A DNA stretch of 12,125 nt. Source: an uncultured Bacilli bacterium. GTDB lineage: Bacteria > Bacillota_I > Bacilli_A > RF39 > UBA660. The DNA is taken from NCBI GenBank assembly GCA_947625005.1, contig CANQNA010000034.1, forward strand, positions 1-12,125. Reading direction: 5' to 3'. The notes beneath the pieces were generated by a model. It made no database searches, had not been told where the DNA came from, and was given only the letters and a program-made list of their open reading frames with translations. Shown in pieces: positions 1 through 6,786 of this stretch (its first letter is position 1; the number at the start of each line of letters is the position of its first letter). The translations under genes and the position numbers were made by a program.

Positions 1-743
1 TCTTGCGTCATCTTAAATAAAAAGTTTGATTTATCTTCATAAGTTTTTTCTACTAACATTTTATTTTTATATAGTTCATTTATCATTTGAACATCAGGAT
101 TTTCTATTGTATGGTACATTATAAACGTAGTTAAAGCTTGTATAAATATGTTTAAAAGAATATCAGGATATCTATTTTGGATTATAGTTGCAATTAATAT
201 TAAAACTATACATATAATTATGGGATAATATTTTTTGTTTTTAAAAACTTTTGACCTTTTCATAACTAGAAAAATAATGTTAGTTATAATGATAAATGTA
301 ATACAACCATAAAGAAAATTTACCGCCAATCCATAAGTATAAGAGTAATAATTATTCCCTGGTTTATAAAAAAAATTTATAGGGAATATCATTATCAAAA
401 AATCTGCAACGATGTTAAAAATTATTATTGCTTTTTTAAAAACATAATATTTTTTATCTGAAAAAGATATTATAAAATTATAAATTGTAATTAAAGAAAA
501 CCAAAATAAAGTATAAAACAAAAATACTTTAGAAATTATATTATCCATAATGGAAATACCTGGAAATAAAATACAAGTAATTCTCATTGATAATTCTAAT
601 AATATTCCCAAAAAAACTGATACTAATAAAATTGAATATAATTTAGTTTCTTTATTTTTCAAATTACTTTTTGTAAAAAATAAAATAATCAAAATAAATA
701 TATAAAATAAACTAGTTATAGATAACATCATTGTAATATTCAT
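1..743 (-). CDS. Sensor-kinase-like membrane protein, N-terminal part (runs off the left edge)
   Basis: Partial gene: 247 codons are visible from an ATG at 743 and the frame continues past position 1. An AAGGGTG Shine-Dalgarno lies 7 nt upstream. The first ~213 residues are very hydrophobic and form about seven membrane segments (roughly 6-23, 35-53, 70-93, 104-125, 137-161, 172-189, 195-212). A polar linker follows: ENPDVQMINELYKNKM, then the run KSNFLFKMTQ at the cut edge. This layout (multi-TM sensor, ENPD linker, coiled segment, then a KSxFLxxM box) is that of membrane histidine kinases just before their HisKA helix, so I infer a membrane signal sensor. The residue aligned with the phosphoacceptor His of the usual MSHE box is Gln247. 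The catalytic domain is outside the window, so kinase activity cannot be judged. The gene follows the ligase gene but is separated from it by a terminator. No strong promoter was recognised between them. Confidence 0.6.
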   Translation of the reverse strand, partial: MNITMMLSITSLFYIFILIILFFTKSNLKNKETKLYSILLVSVFLGILLELSMRITCILFPGISIMDNIISKVFLFYTLFWFSLITIYNFIISFSDKKYYVFKKAIIIFNIVADFLIMIFPINFFYKPGNNYYSYTYGLAVNFLYGCITFIIITNIIFLVMKRSKVFKNKKYYPIIICIVLILIATIIQNRYPDILLNIFIQALTTFIMYHTIENPDVQMINELYKNKMLVEKTYEDKSNFLFKMTQ

Positions 744-801
744 ACATATCACCCTTTACTGTATCTAAATATTAACATAATATAACAAAATTATCTATTA
801 A

Positions 802-830
802 AAAATAAAAGACTTTATATCTTTTATTTT
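802..830 (-). terminator. Intrinsic terminator of the acyl-CoA-synthetase-like gene
   Basis: A perfect 11-bp stem (AAAATAAAAGA / TCTTTTATTTT) with a 7-nt loop, followed on the minus strand by further T residues. The proximal arm contains the stop codon (824-826), so the hairpin starts inside the coding sequence. It separates the ligase gene from the sensor gene starting at 743. Confidence 0.65.
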
Positions 831-2578
831 AAAACCTTTTTATATTCTCCATTTGAATTTAAATTTTCTGATTTTAACTTATTATAATCAATTTTCATTG
901 TTTTGGTAGGTATTTTTTCATAAACAATGATATCTAAAGGAGTATAATATTCAAGAAAATTTTCTGAAATCATTTGAAAAATCGCTTGTCTAACTTCTTC
1001 ACCTTTATCTATATATTCTGGAGAAAGTTCAAAACATATTAATGGTCTTTGATTCCCATCGGCAGTTACAGCACCAATAATAGCACCCATATTTACCCCA
1101 GGTACTTTTTCTACTTCATCTAATAATTCAACACAATTAATATTAAATCCATTAAAAGTCAATATATTTTTATATCTTGATTCCCAAGTATAAGTTCCAT
1201 CGGGATTTATATGAACTTTATCACCTGTACGCACATATCTTTTTCCATCTTTATCATACACAAAAGTTTTATCTGTCTCTTCTTGATTATTTAAATACCC
1301 TACTGCTAATGGGCTTAAATCTGAATCATTTGAAGAAAGCCACAATTCACCTGATTCACCAGAATTTAAAGTTTCACCAGTTGAAAGATCTTTAATTTCA
1401 CAATCAAATAACGGCATAGGATATCCTAAAGTTCCAGCATTATTAAATAAATCTAACATTGCAGCTGCTGTTACTTCAGACATTCCATAACCTTGAACAA
1501 TTTGACAATTACTATTTTTTTCACGCAATTTTTCTGTATAAAATTTTTGCTTGTGAGCAAATAAAGGTGCACCACCTGTAATTATATATCTTCCATTAGA
1601 AATTTTTTCAGTTTCAAACTTTGGATCTGTAAACAAAGGATCAATCCATCCAGGAGCACCCATCCACCAATGTGGAGCATATTTTACATAATATTCAGCA
1701 TTTTTATCTGGTGTCCATGTTGGATCCATATCTAATCTAATTCCATTCAACAAGAATGCATGAATTGCATTAATTAATCCAAAATCTACCCAAGGAACAG
1801 TAACATTCAAGAAATTTTCCCCTCTAATAAATTTTAAACCTGATGTACTTATATTATAATATTGAGCGTTCCAGTTTTCATTAGAATGCACAATAGTTTT
1901 GGGAATACCCGTTGTTCCAGTTGTATGCGTAAAGGAAGCAATATCTGATTTTTTCATTTCACTTATATCTACATTTGCATTAATTTTAGAATTAGCGTTA
2001 AACTGTTTCCAATTTACAAAATCTTTATCATTAGGATTTTCAAAAGGTTTCACACCATTTTTTTTATCTAATATTTTAGAACCCAATTGTACAATTTTAG
2101 GTAATGATTCTGTAAATGACATAGTAACTGTTTTATCTACTCCTAAATCGCCATAAATATTTCTCGTACTATCAAACATCTTTTCTGGAGCAAAATATAA
2201 TTTTGAAGGTTCATTTTTAAAATGTCTTAAAATACCTTCTTCTTTCTCTCTAGGATCCATAGGATCAAATATTGCACCTAATAAAATACAAGCATACATA
2301 GCATAAATTAATTCCGGTGTAGTAATAGAAGCATAAGTTACTACATCACCTTTTTTTACTCCATAATTTTTTAAACTTTCATAAGTTTTCATAATATTTT
2401 TTATAAGTTGTTTATAAGTAATTGTTGTTACTAAAGGTTTCTTATTTTTATTTTCAACATTTAAATCTGCTCTATAAGTAATTGCTATATCATTTAAATG
2501 TTCTTTACAACTTTCCCATAAAGCTTCAAAAGCATTCATATTATATAATTTTTCTTTTGGCACTACTTGTTTATTCAT
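824..2578 (-). CDS. AMP-forming acyl-CoA synthetase-like ligase (ANL superfamily)
   Basis: Predicted 584-aa cytosolic enzyme that activates a carboxylic acid with ATP to an acyl-adenylate and then, as in the family, transfers it to CoA. The adenylation motifs are all present: THTTGTTGIPK (218-227, P-loop-like A3), QGYGMSE (362-368, A5), YVRTGD (448-453, A7), the hinge with SRYKNILTFNGFN (467-479, A8), and a C-terminal PTKTMKIDY (557-565) carrying the expected catalytic Lys. The full large and small subdomains appear intact. The ATG at 2578 is preferred because a GGGGGG purine tract lies 8 nt upstream; a TTG at 2596 would lie on the far side of that tract. The gene has its own promoter and terminator, so it is probably monocistronic. 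No fatty-acid, polyketide or siderophore neighbour hints at the substrate; medium or long acyl, aromatic acid or acetate-like acids all remain possible. Confidence 0.88.
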   Translation of the reverse strand: MNKQVVPKEKLYNMNAFEALWESCKEHLNDIAITYRADLNVENKNKKPLVTTITYKQLIKNIMKTYESLKNYGVKKGDVVTYASITTPELIYAMYACILLGAIFDPMDPREKEEGILRHFKNEPSKLYFAPEKMFDSTRNIYGDLGVDKTVTMSFTESLPKIVQLGSKILDKKNGVKPFENPNDKDFVNWKQFNANSKINANVDISEMKKSDIASFTHTTGTTGIPKTIVHSNENWNAQYYNISTSGLKFIRGENFLNVTVPWVDFGLINAIHAFLLNGIRLDMDPTWTPDKNAEYYVKYAPHWWMGAPGWIDPLFTDPKFETEKISNGRYIITGGAPLFAHKQKFYTEKLREKNSNCQIVQGYGMSEVTAAAMLDLFNNAGTLGYPMPLFDCEIKDLSTGETLNSGESGELWLSSNDSDLSPLAVGYLNNQEETDKTFVYDKDGKRYVRTGDKVHINPDGTYTWESRYKNILTFNGFNINCVELLDEVEKVPGVNMGAIIGAVTADGNQRPLICFELSPEYIDKGEEVRQAIFQMISENFLEYYTPLDIIVYEKIPTKTMKIDYNKLKSENLNSNGEYKKVLK

Positions 2579-2586
2579 AGTATAAT

Positions 2587-2592
2587 CCCCCC
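2587..2592 (-). promoter_or_regulatory. Ribosome binding site that fixes the ligase start
   Basis: An unusual run of six G residues on the minus strand, in an otherwise very AT-rich leader, lies 8 nt before the ATG at 2578. It rules out the upstream TTG at 2596, whose second and third codons would overlap it. Confidence 0.6.
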
Positions 2593-2619
2593 ACAATCTA
2601 TTTTACTTTTAACAACTAA

Positions 2620-2649
2620 ATTGTACCATATAATACCACAAAAGTACAA
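2620..2649 (-). promoter_or_regulatory. Promoter of the ligase gene, containing an inverted repeat
   Basis: -35 TTGTAC (2649-2644), 18-bp spacer, -10 TACAAT (2625-2620), with predicted start near 2613. The -35 and -10 hexamers lie in the two arms of a 7-bp inverted repeat (ATTGTAC 2650-2644 and GTACAAT 2626-2620). The spacer carries TGGTA twice at a 10-bp period. The geometry would suit an operator, but no regulator family was recognised. Confidence 0.5.
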
Positions 2650-2684
2650 TATAGTATTTAATCATAAAAATATTTAAGAAATTA

Positions 2685-2709
2685 AAAAATGAGCGAAATG
2701 CCCATTTTT
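2685..2709 (-). terminator. Intrinsic terminator of the SPFH gene
   Basis: A 10-bp stem AAAAATGGGC / GCTCATTTTT with one G-T wobble and a 5-nt loop (ATTTC), followed by TTTAATTT on the minus strand. It begins four bases after the TAG stop at 2714-2716. Confidence 0.7.
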
Positions 2710-2713
2710 ATGT

Positions 2714-3874
2714 CTAATTTACTTTTGTTCCACACTGTCCGCAGTAGTTTCCACCTACAGGTGCTCCACAATTTGTACAAAATTTTCCTGCTTTTTCTTC
2801 TTTAAATACTTCTCCCGGATTTGGTTGATTACCTGTCACAATTCCTTGTTCATTAGAATTAGCCATTGCATTATTAACAGCATTTCCGGCAACTGCTCCG
2901 GCAACTGTATTATTAGCTACATTTTGAGCCATATTCATTCCCATAAATCCCATCATGGAACCATTAGCATTTCCGGCAGCTGTTTTGGCAGCTTCAACAG
3001 TACCTGCTACAGCATATCCACTCATCATAGCACTATTTGTACCAAGTTTTTCACCCATAGACATTGCTTGTACCATCTTAGCAGAATCTTCAGTTAAATT
3101 AATATCACCCATGGCTACATCAGTAATTTCTAAACCATATTTTTCTCGCCAAGAATCATTTAAACAAGTATTCATTTCTTCTGAAATATCTCCACCATAC
3201 ATTCCAATATCTCCAAAAGAAACATTATGCTTACGCATTACAACAGTTATTGCTTTTGTAACTTGTTCAATAAATTTAGTTTTTAATTGACTTCCTACTA
3301 CTTCATTATAAGTTACTGTATCATTAGGATTTGTTCCAATTACACTACTAACTAATAATGCAGGATCAACTACTTTAAAAGCATATTCTCCATTAAAAGT
3401 TACATCAACCATTCCATATTTAATATCTTCAATTTTCTTTGGTGAAGGTGAACCAAATTTATTACCAGTTATAACCTTTGTATTAATATAATAAACTCTT
3501 TGATCATGTGCAGGTTGTCCTCCAAAAGTAATACGATTACCAATTACTTTTATAGTATCTTTTATACCTTCAAAGAAACCTCCAGTAAAGACACTAGGTT
3601 CACTAGAACTATCATAAGTAAATTCTCCAGGTTCTGCAGAAAATTCTGTTATTTTACCATTATCAATAATCATCATTGCCATTCCTACAGGAACAATAAT
3701 TAAACTTCCATTAGTAATAATTCCCTCACTAGGTTTTTTATTACCACTACCATGTTCTACTTCTCCTCTTTGAATTAAAACATCTCCACTAACTTCTGGA
3801 CATTTGACAAATTCTTTAAATTGATCGCCTAATCCACTAGAAACAGCACTTCCCACTGCCTTTATTAATCCCAT
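2714..3874 (-). CDS. SPFH-domain (YdjI-like) protein with C-terminal zinc ribbon
   Basis: 386-aa protein matching the Bacillus YdjI / 'virion core protein-like' SPFH family. It opens with MGLIKAVGSAVSSGLGDQF, contains GDVLIQRG and an all-beta SPFH/band-7 core (about 30-290), then a flexible Ala/Met/Asn-rich stretch (about 290-345). It ends with a zinc ribbon: Cys366/Cys369 and Cys378/Cys381 in CTNCG and CGQCG. There is no signal peptide or true TM helix. SPFH proteins assemble as membrane-associated oligomers; in Bacillus subtilis YdjI acts with the PspA homologue YdjF in a membrane-stress response, but no PspA-like gene is visible here. The start is the ATG at 3874, with AAAGAGG 6 nt upstream and a promoter at 3897-3925. 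A longer TTG start at 3925 would fall on the -35 box. The gene is transcribed divergently from the papain-like gene at 4010. Confidence 0.85.
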   Translation of the reverse strand: MGLIKAVGSAVSSGLGDQFKEFVKCPEVSGDVLIQRGEVEHGSGNKKPSEGIITNGSLIIVPVGMAMMIIDNGKITEFSAEPGEFTYDSSSEPSVFTGGFFEGIKDTIKVIGNRITFGGQPAHDQRVYYINTKVITGNKFGSPSPKKIEDIKYGMVDVTFNGEYAFKVVDPALLVSSVIGTNPNDTVTYNEVVGSQLKTKFIEQVTKAITVVMRKHNVSFGDIGMYGGDISEEMNTCLNDSWREKYGLEITDVAMGDINLTEDSAKMVQAMSMGEKLGTNSAMMSGYAVAGTVEAAKTAAGNANGSMMGFMGMNMAQNVANNTVAGAVAGNAVNNAMANSNEQGIVTGNQPNPGEVFKEEKAGKFCTNCGAPVGGNYCGQCGTKVN

Positions 3875-3896
3875 ATTCGACCTCTTTCCTATTTTG

Positions 3897-3925
3897 AATA
3901 TATCACACCTCCCTTTTTTTTGCAA
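3897..3925 (-). promoter_or_regulatory. Promoter of the SPFH gene
   Basis: -35 TTGCAA (3925-3920), 17-bp spacer, -10 TATATT (3902-3897), giving a start near 3890 and a leader of only about 16 nt. The spacer contains AAGGGAGG, which resembles a ribosome site but has no usable start codon after it. Confidence 0.6.
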
Positions 3926-3963
3926 TGTTTAAACAAATTTAGACATTTATCTGACAAAATAGC

Positions 3964-3992
3964 TTCTTAATTTTGCAATAATAAGATATACT
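3964..3992 (+). promoter_or_regulatory. Likely promoter of the papain-like gene
   Basis: -10 TATACT (3987-3992) with a weak -35 TTCTTA (3964-3969) at 17-bp spacing. It lies just before the AAAAGAGG ribosome site (3995-4002) and the ATG at 4010, so the transcript would have a very short leader. Confidence 0.4.
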
Positions 3993-4009
3993 TAAAAAGA
4001 GGTTATAAC

Positions 4010-4543
4010 ATGAAAGCAATTTATCTTACTTTAATTAACTCTGGTTCATTACCATCTAATATTATAAAACTTTATAAAAAACAAACATATTGTCATATTA
4101 CAATATCATTAGATATTTCTTTAGATCATATGTATTCTTTTAGTCGTAAACACCCTTATTTCCCTTTATATGCAGGATTTGTTGAAGAAGGCAAAAAATC
4201 CTCTTTCTATAAAAGATTTATTAAAACTGAATGCAAAGTTTATGAAATAAAAATATCTAATTTTAAATATTATAAACTTTCTAAAATAATAAAAGACTTT
4301 AAAAAAAATCAAAGTCTTTATAAATATAATATTTTAGGTGTTATATTTGTCCCTCTAAATATTAATATAAAAAGAAAATATCACTATTATTGTTCAGAAT
4401 TTGTTCGTTTCTTATTCATTACCAGTAACATAAATAAAAAAATTCCTAATATGATTTCTCCTGAAGAATTAGTTGATTTTATTTCTAATAAAAAACTTAT
4501 TTATGAAGGATTACTTAAAAACTATAAACCTTGTGATTTATAG
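4010..4543 (+). CDS. Permuted papain-like (YiiX/C92, NlpC/P60 superfamily) small protein
   Basis: 177-aa basic protein without signal peptide or clear TM segment. Two motifs stand out: YCHITISLD with His29 near the start, and YYCSEFVRFLF with Cys128 late in the chain. His first and Cys later is the order of circularly permuted papain-fold amidases of the YaeF/YiiX (C92) group, where the Cys starts a helix in a CSE context as here. That suggests a cysteine hydrolase acting on an amide, lipid or peptidoglycan-like bond, but the substrate is unknown and the homology is judged from motifs only. ATG 4010 has AAAAGAGG 7 nt upstream. It is divergent from the SPFH gene (135 nt between starts) and convergent with the pyrophosphatase gene, with the two stop codons overlapping. 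Both neighbours run on the opposite strand, so it is a single-gene transcript. Confidence 0.6.
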   Translation: MKAIYLTLINSGSLPSNIIKLYKKQTYCHITISLDISLDHMYSFSRKHPYFPLYAGFVEEGKKSSFYKRFIKTECKVYEIKISNFKYYKLSKIIKDFKKNQSLYKYNILGVIFVPLNINIKRKYHYYCSEFVRFLFITSNINKKIPNMISPEELVDFISNKKLIYEGLLKNYKPCDL

Positions 4544-4548
4544 TTTTT
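4517..4548. terminator. Bidirectional terminator embedded in two convergent genes
   Basis: A perfect 12-bp inverted repeat, AAAAACTATAAA (4517-4528) and TTTATAGTTTTT (4537-4548), with an 8-nt loop. Each strand ends in a T run, so it can act in both directions. Both stop codons (TAG 4541-4543 on plus, TAA 4540-4538 on minus) lie inside the hairpin, so part of the terminator encodes the C-termini of both proteins. Confidence 0.75.
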
Positions 4549-6151
4549 CTACTTCTCTTAATATATTAGGAACTATTTGTTGTTTTCGGGATAAAACATT
4601 TTTTAGCATGTATCCTTCATAAATATCATCTATTTGAAAACTTGATTTTATTATACTTTCCGCCTTAGTATTATAAATAATATATGAATTGTTAGTCAAA
4701 ATATTAGTTACAAATAAAGTAATAACAGTATAATCATTATCCGCAAGTTCATCTAAATTTTGAACAAACTCTTCTAAATTTGGTTCATACTCTCTAAAAT
4801 CAGTAGTCATGACTTGACCAATGCCTATTTTTTTATCCTTACAAGTATAATTTTTAAAGTCTTTAAAAATTATTTCTTTTATACTTAAACCTTCATTATT
4901 AATTCCACTTTTTAACATTTCCATACCATAATCATTATAATCAATTCCTGTTAACAAAGAAAGTTTTTCCAAAGTATTAATGTCATATTCTGTAGTAGTA
5001 GGACTTTTTAAAATAAGCGTATCAGAAATTATCCCACTCATTAAAAGAGCGGCTATATCATTCGGTATTAAAATATTATTCTCTTTAAACATTAAATAAA
5101 CAATAGTACAAACAGAGCCCACAATCATATTACGAAAACTTATAGGCCTACTTGTATTTATTCCACTAATGTTATGATGATCTATAATTTCTAAAATTTC
5201 TGCTTCTTCTAAACCACTTACACTTTGTTTTGCTTCATTATGGTCAACTAAAATTACTTTAGTTTTTTCATAATCATTAGTATCACTTAATCTAAGTAAT
5301 CCATGACATCTTCCATTATTACTAACTATAGGGTAATTAGTATGTTTTGTTTCATTACTAATTTTAATAAAATCAGTTAAATAGTCTAATCTATTTAAAC
5401 AAATTGCTTCCCCTTTTCTTTTAATACTACTTATTTCATTAGCTAGTGTGATCAAACGAGCTACTTTAAAAGAACTAAAAGAAGTACACACAACATTAAT
5501 TTTAGCCCCAATTAATTTTTCTTCATATTCCTTAGTATCTATACCCCCAATTAAAATAAGCATTTTTACTTTTTTAGAAATAGCATAATCAATAATTTCT
5601 TTTCTATCTCCTACTATAACAATACTATTAGAATTTAATTCTACATTTTCTTTAAAAGTTGCTGAATCAAAAGTAACACTTACTATATCACCTTCAATAA
5701 TATCATCAAATTTAAAATAATTATGACTATTTAAAACCCCAATAATATTTTTAAAACTACATTTAAGATGATTGGTAGAATTAACTATCATTTCACTAGC
5801 AATTTCTTTTAATGATACATAGCCTCTATATTTTTGATTGATATCGACTAAAGGAATACCTGTTATACTAGAATTAGTCATAAAATTATAAGTATCTAAA
5901 ATAGAATCAGTTTCTTCTACATAATAATCTTTATGATAATGAATATCTTTAATTTTAACTTTTACATCATTTAAAAATTCTGGCTTCTTTACTTTAAATT
6001 TTTTTAAAACAAATTCTGTTTCTTTATTTATTTCTCCTAATACTCGAGGTTCAGCGTCTATTCCCAGTTCGTTTTTCAAATATGCTACACTAATTGCCCC
6101 ACAAACACTATCAGTGTCAGGATTTTTATGACCAAAAACTAACACACTCAC
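4538..6151 (-). CDS. ppaC: Manganese-dependent inorganic pyrophosphatase with CBS and DRTGG domains (family II)
   Basis: 537-aa cytosolic enzyme hydrolysing pyrophosphate to two phosphates, which pulls biosynthetic reactions forward. The DHH catalytic core is split: the N-terminal metal-site motif HKNPDTDS (His8, Asp12, Asp14) is followed by an inserted regulatory block (about 64-293: CBS half, DRTGG-type domain with VGDRKE at 180-185, second CBS half). The core then resumes with DHNE (303-306), IIDHH (322-326) and GIISDTLILKSPTTT (373-387). The DHHA2 domain carries the substrate-binding SRKQQ (521-525) near the end. In characterised CBS-PPases such inserts bind adenine nucleotides (AMP/ADP inhibit, ATP or Ap4A activate). 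The start is GTG 6151, with GGAGG 7 nt upstream; GTG 6153 would read straight into TGA. The length fits the three-domain form, not the ~310-aa simple form. It converges on and overlaps the papain-like gene. Confidence 0.93.
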   Translation of the reverse strand: MSVLVFGHKNPDTDSVCGAISVAYLKNELGIDAEPRVLGEINKETEFVLKKFKVKKPEFLNDVKVKIKDIHYHKDYYVEETDSILDTYNFMTNSSITGIPLVDINQKYRGYVSLKEIASEMIVNSTNHLKCSFKNIIGVLNSHNYFKFDDIIEGDIVSVTFDSATFKENVELNSNSIVIVGDRKEIIDYAISKKVKMLILIGGIDTKEYEEKLIGAKINVVCTSFSSFKVARLITLANEISSIKRKGEAICLNRLDYLTDFIKISNETKHTNYPIVSNNGRCHGLLRLSDTNDYEKTKVILVDHNEAKQSVSGLEEAEILEIIDHHNISGINTSRPISFRNMIVGSVCTIVYLMFKENNILIPNDIAALLMSGIISDTLILKSPTTTEYDINTLEKLSLLTGIDYNDYGMEMLKSGINNEGLSIKEIIFKDFKNYTCKDKKIGIGQVMTTDFREYEPNLEEFVQNLDELADNDYTVITLFVTNILTNNSYIIYNTKAESIIKSSFQIDDIYEGYMLKNVLSRKQQIVPNILREVEKL

Positions 6152-6158
6152 ACTAGCC

Positions 6159-6163
6159 CCTCC
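6159..6163 (-). promoter_or_regulatory. Ribosome binding site for the GTG start of the pyrophosphatase
   Basis: GGAGG on the minus strand, 7 nt before GTG 6151, within the purine tract GAGGAGGGG. No ATG is available at a suitable distance, so the GTG start is well supported. Confidence 0.65.
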
Positions 6164-6166
6164 TCG

Positions 6167-6186
6167 TTATTATAAGTTTATAATAA
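6167..6186. repeat. Perfect 9-bp inverted repeat over the pyrophosphatase promoter
   Basis: TTATTATAA and TTATAATAA separated by two bases. It spans the -10 box (6180-6175) and the predicted transcription start (~6168). The position is that of a repressor operator, though AT-only palindromes also arise by chance in DNA this AT-rich. Confidence 0.4.
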
Positions 6187-6203
6187 GTTAAAAGGTATGT
6201 CAA
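6175..6203 (-). promoter_or_regulatory. Promoter of the pyrophosphatase gene
   Basis: Consensus -35 TTGACA (6203-6198), 17-bp spacer, -10 TAAACT (6180-6175), with predicted start near 6168 and a very short leader ending in the GGAGG site. Confidence 0.65.
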
Positions 6204-6220
6204 ATACTTAAATTATTATA

Positions 6221-6250
6221 TTGATTAATAAATCATATATGTTATACAAT
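6221..6250 (+). promoter_or_regulatory. Promoter of the DUF3592-like gene
   Basis: -35 TTGATT (6221-6226), 18-bp spacer, -10 TACAAT (6245-6250), with start near 6257. It is divergent from the pyrophosphatase promoter; the two -35 boxes are about 20 bp apart. Confidence 0.5.
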
Positions 6251-6298
6251 AAACTTAAATAAAAAAATACTTGATTTTATTATGGGAGGATTTATATT

Positions 6299-6736
6299 AT
6301 GAATATTAAAATTAATACAAATATATCTAAAAAAAATTACCTAATTATAACTATTTTAGCAATAATCTTAAGTTTAGCATTATTATATATTGCTACAGTA
6401 GATTTTTTTAAAGTAAGTTTTACAAAAAAATATGTTCCTATTAAAGCGACCATAGTTTCTTCTGGTCTACAAGTCTATGGAAATGATCAAACAACTAATA
6501 GATATGTAAAGTACCAATACAATGTAAATGGAAAGGAATATGTTAATATAAATACTTTGTGGTGGAAATTTACAGATAACAATTTAAAAGAGAATTCTCA
6601 AATAAATATCTATTATAATATTAATGATCCAAAAGAAAGCAAAGTTTACCATATTTCATATATGTTAATAATTTTTTCTATATTACTTTTAATTTTTCCC
6701 ATTATATTTTTAAAAGCTAGATTAAAAATTGATTAG
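6299..6736 (+). CDS. DUF3592-like two-helix membrane protein
   Basis: 145-aa protein with a TM helix at about 13-34, a middle extracytoplasmic or cytoplasmic beta-rich segment, and a second TM helix at about 118-139. The middle carries the pattern seen in DUF3592 proteins: KATIVSS, then RYVKYQYNVNGKEYVN (67-82), and INIYYNINDPKES (102-114), equivalent to the usual 'YxPxNPxxS' turn. The function of that family is unknown. ATG 6299 follows GGGAGGA with 8-nt spacing and its own promoter. It is a single gene on the plus strand between two minus-strand genes, and it shares its terminator with uvrB. Confidence 0.7.
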   Translation: MNIKINTNISKKNYLIITILAIILSLALLYIATVDFFKVSFTKKYVPIKATIVSSGLQVYGNDQTTNRYVKYQYNVNGKEYVNINTLWWKFTDNNLKENSQINIYYNINDPKESKVYHISYMLIIFSILLLIFPIIFLKARLKID

Positions 6737-6755
6737 TTCTACAAATTTTTCCACA

Positions 6756-6786
6756 TAAAAAAGTCTTTTTATTGCAGACTTTTTTA
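6756..6786. terminator. Bidirectional terminator between the DUF3592-like gene and uvrB
   Basis: An 11-bp stem (TAAAAAAGTCT / AGACTTTTTTA) with a 9-nt loop and T runs on both strands. The right arm abuts the uvrB stop codon (6787-6789); the plus-strand gene stops at 6736. Confidence 0.75.

Noticed and set aside
1177..2156. Plus-strand open frames opposite the ligase gene
   Set aside because: They mirror the conserved motifs of the minus-strand enzyme and have no start signals or domain of their own.
2825..3290. Plus-strand open frames opposite the SPFH gene
   Set aside because: Antisense shadows of a well-supported gene: skewed Ser/His/Ile composition, no ribosome site and no recognisable domain.
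3903..3919. AAGGGAGG as a ribosome site for a longer SPFH protein or a leader peptide
   Set aside because: No ATG, GTG or TTG follows at a usable distance in an open frame (GTG there reads into TGA), and it falls in the spacer between good -35 and -10 boxes.
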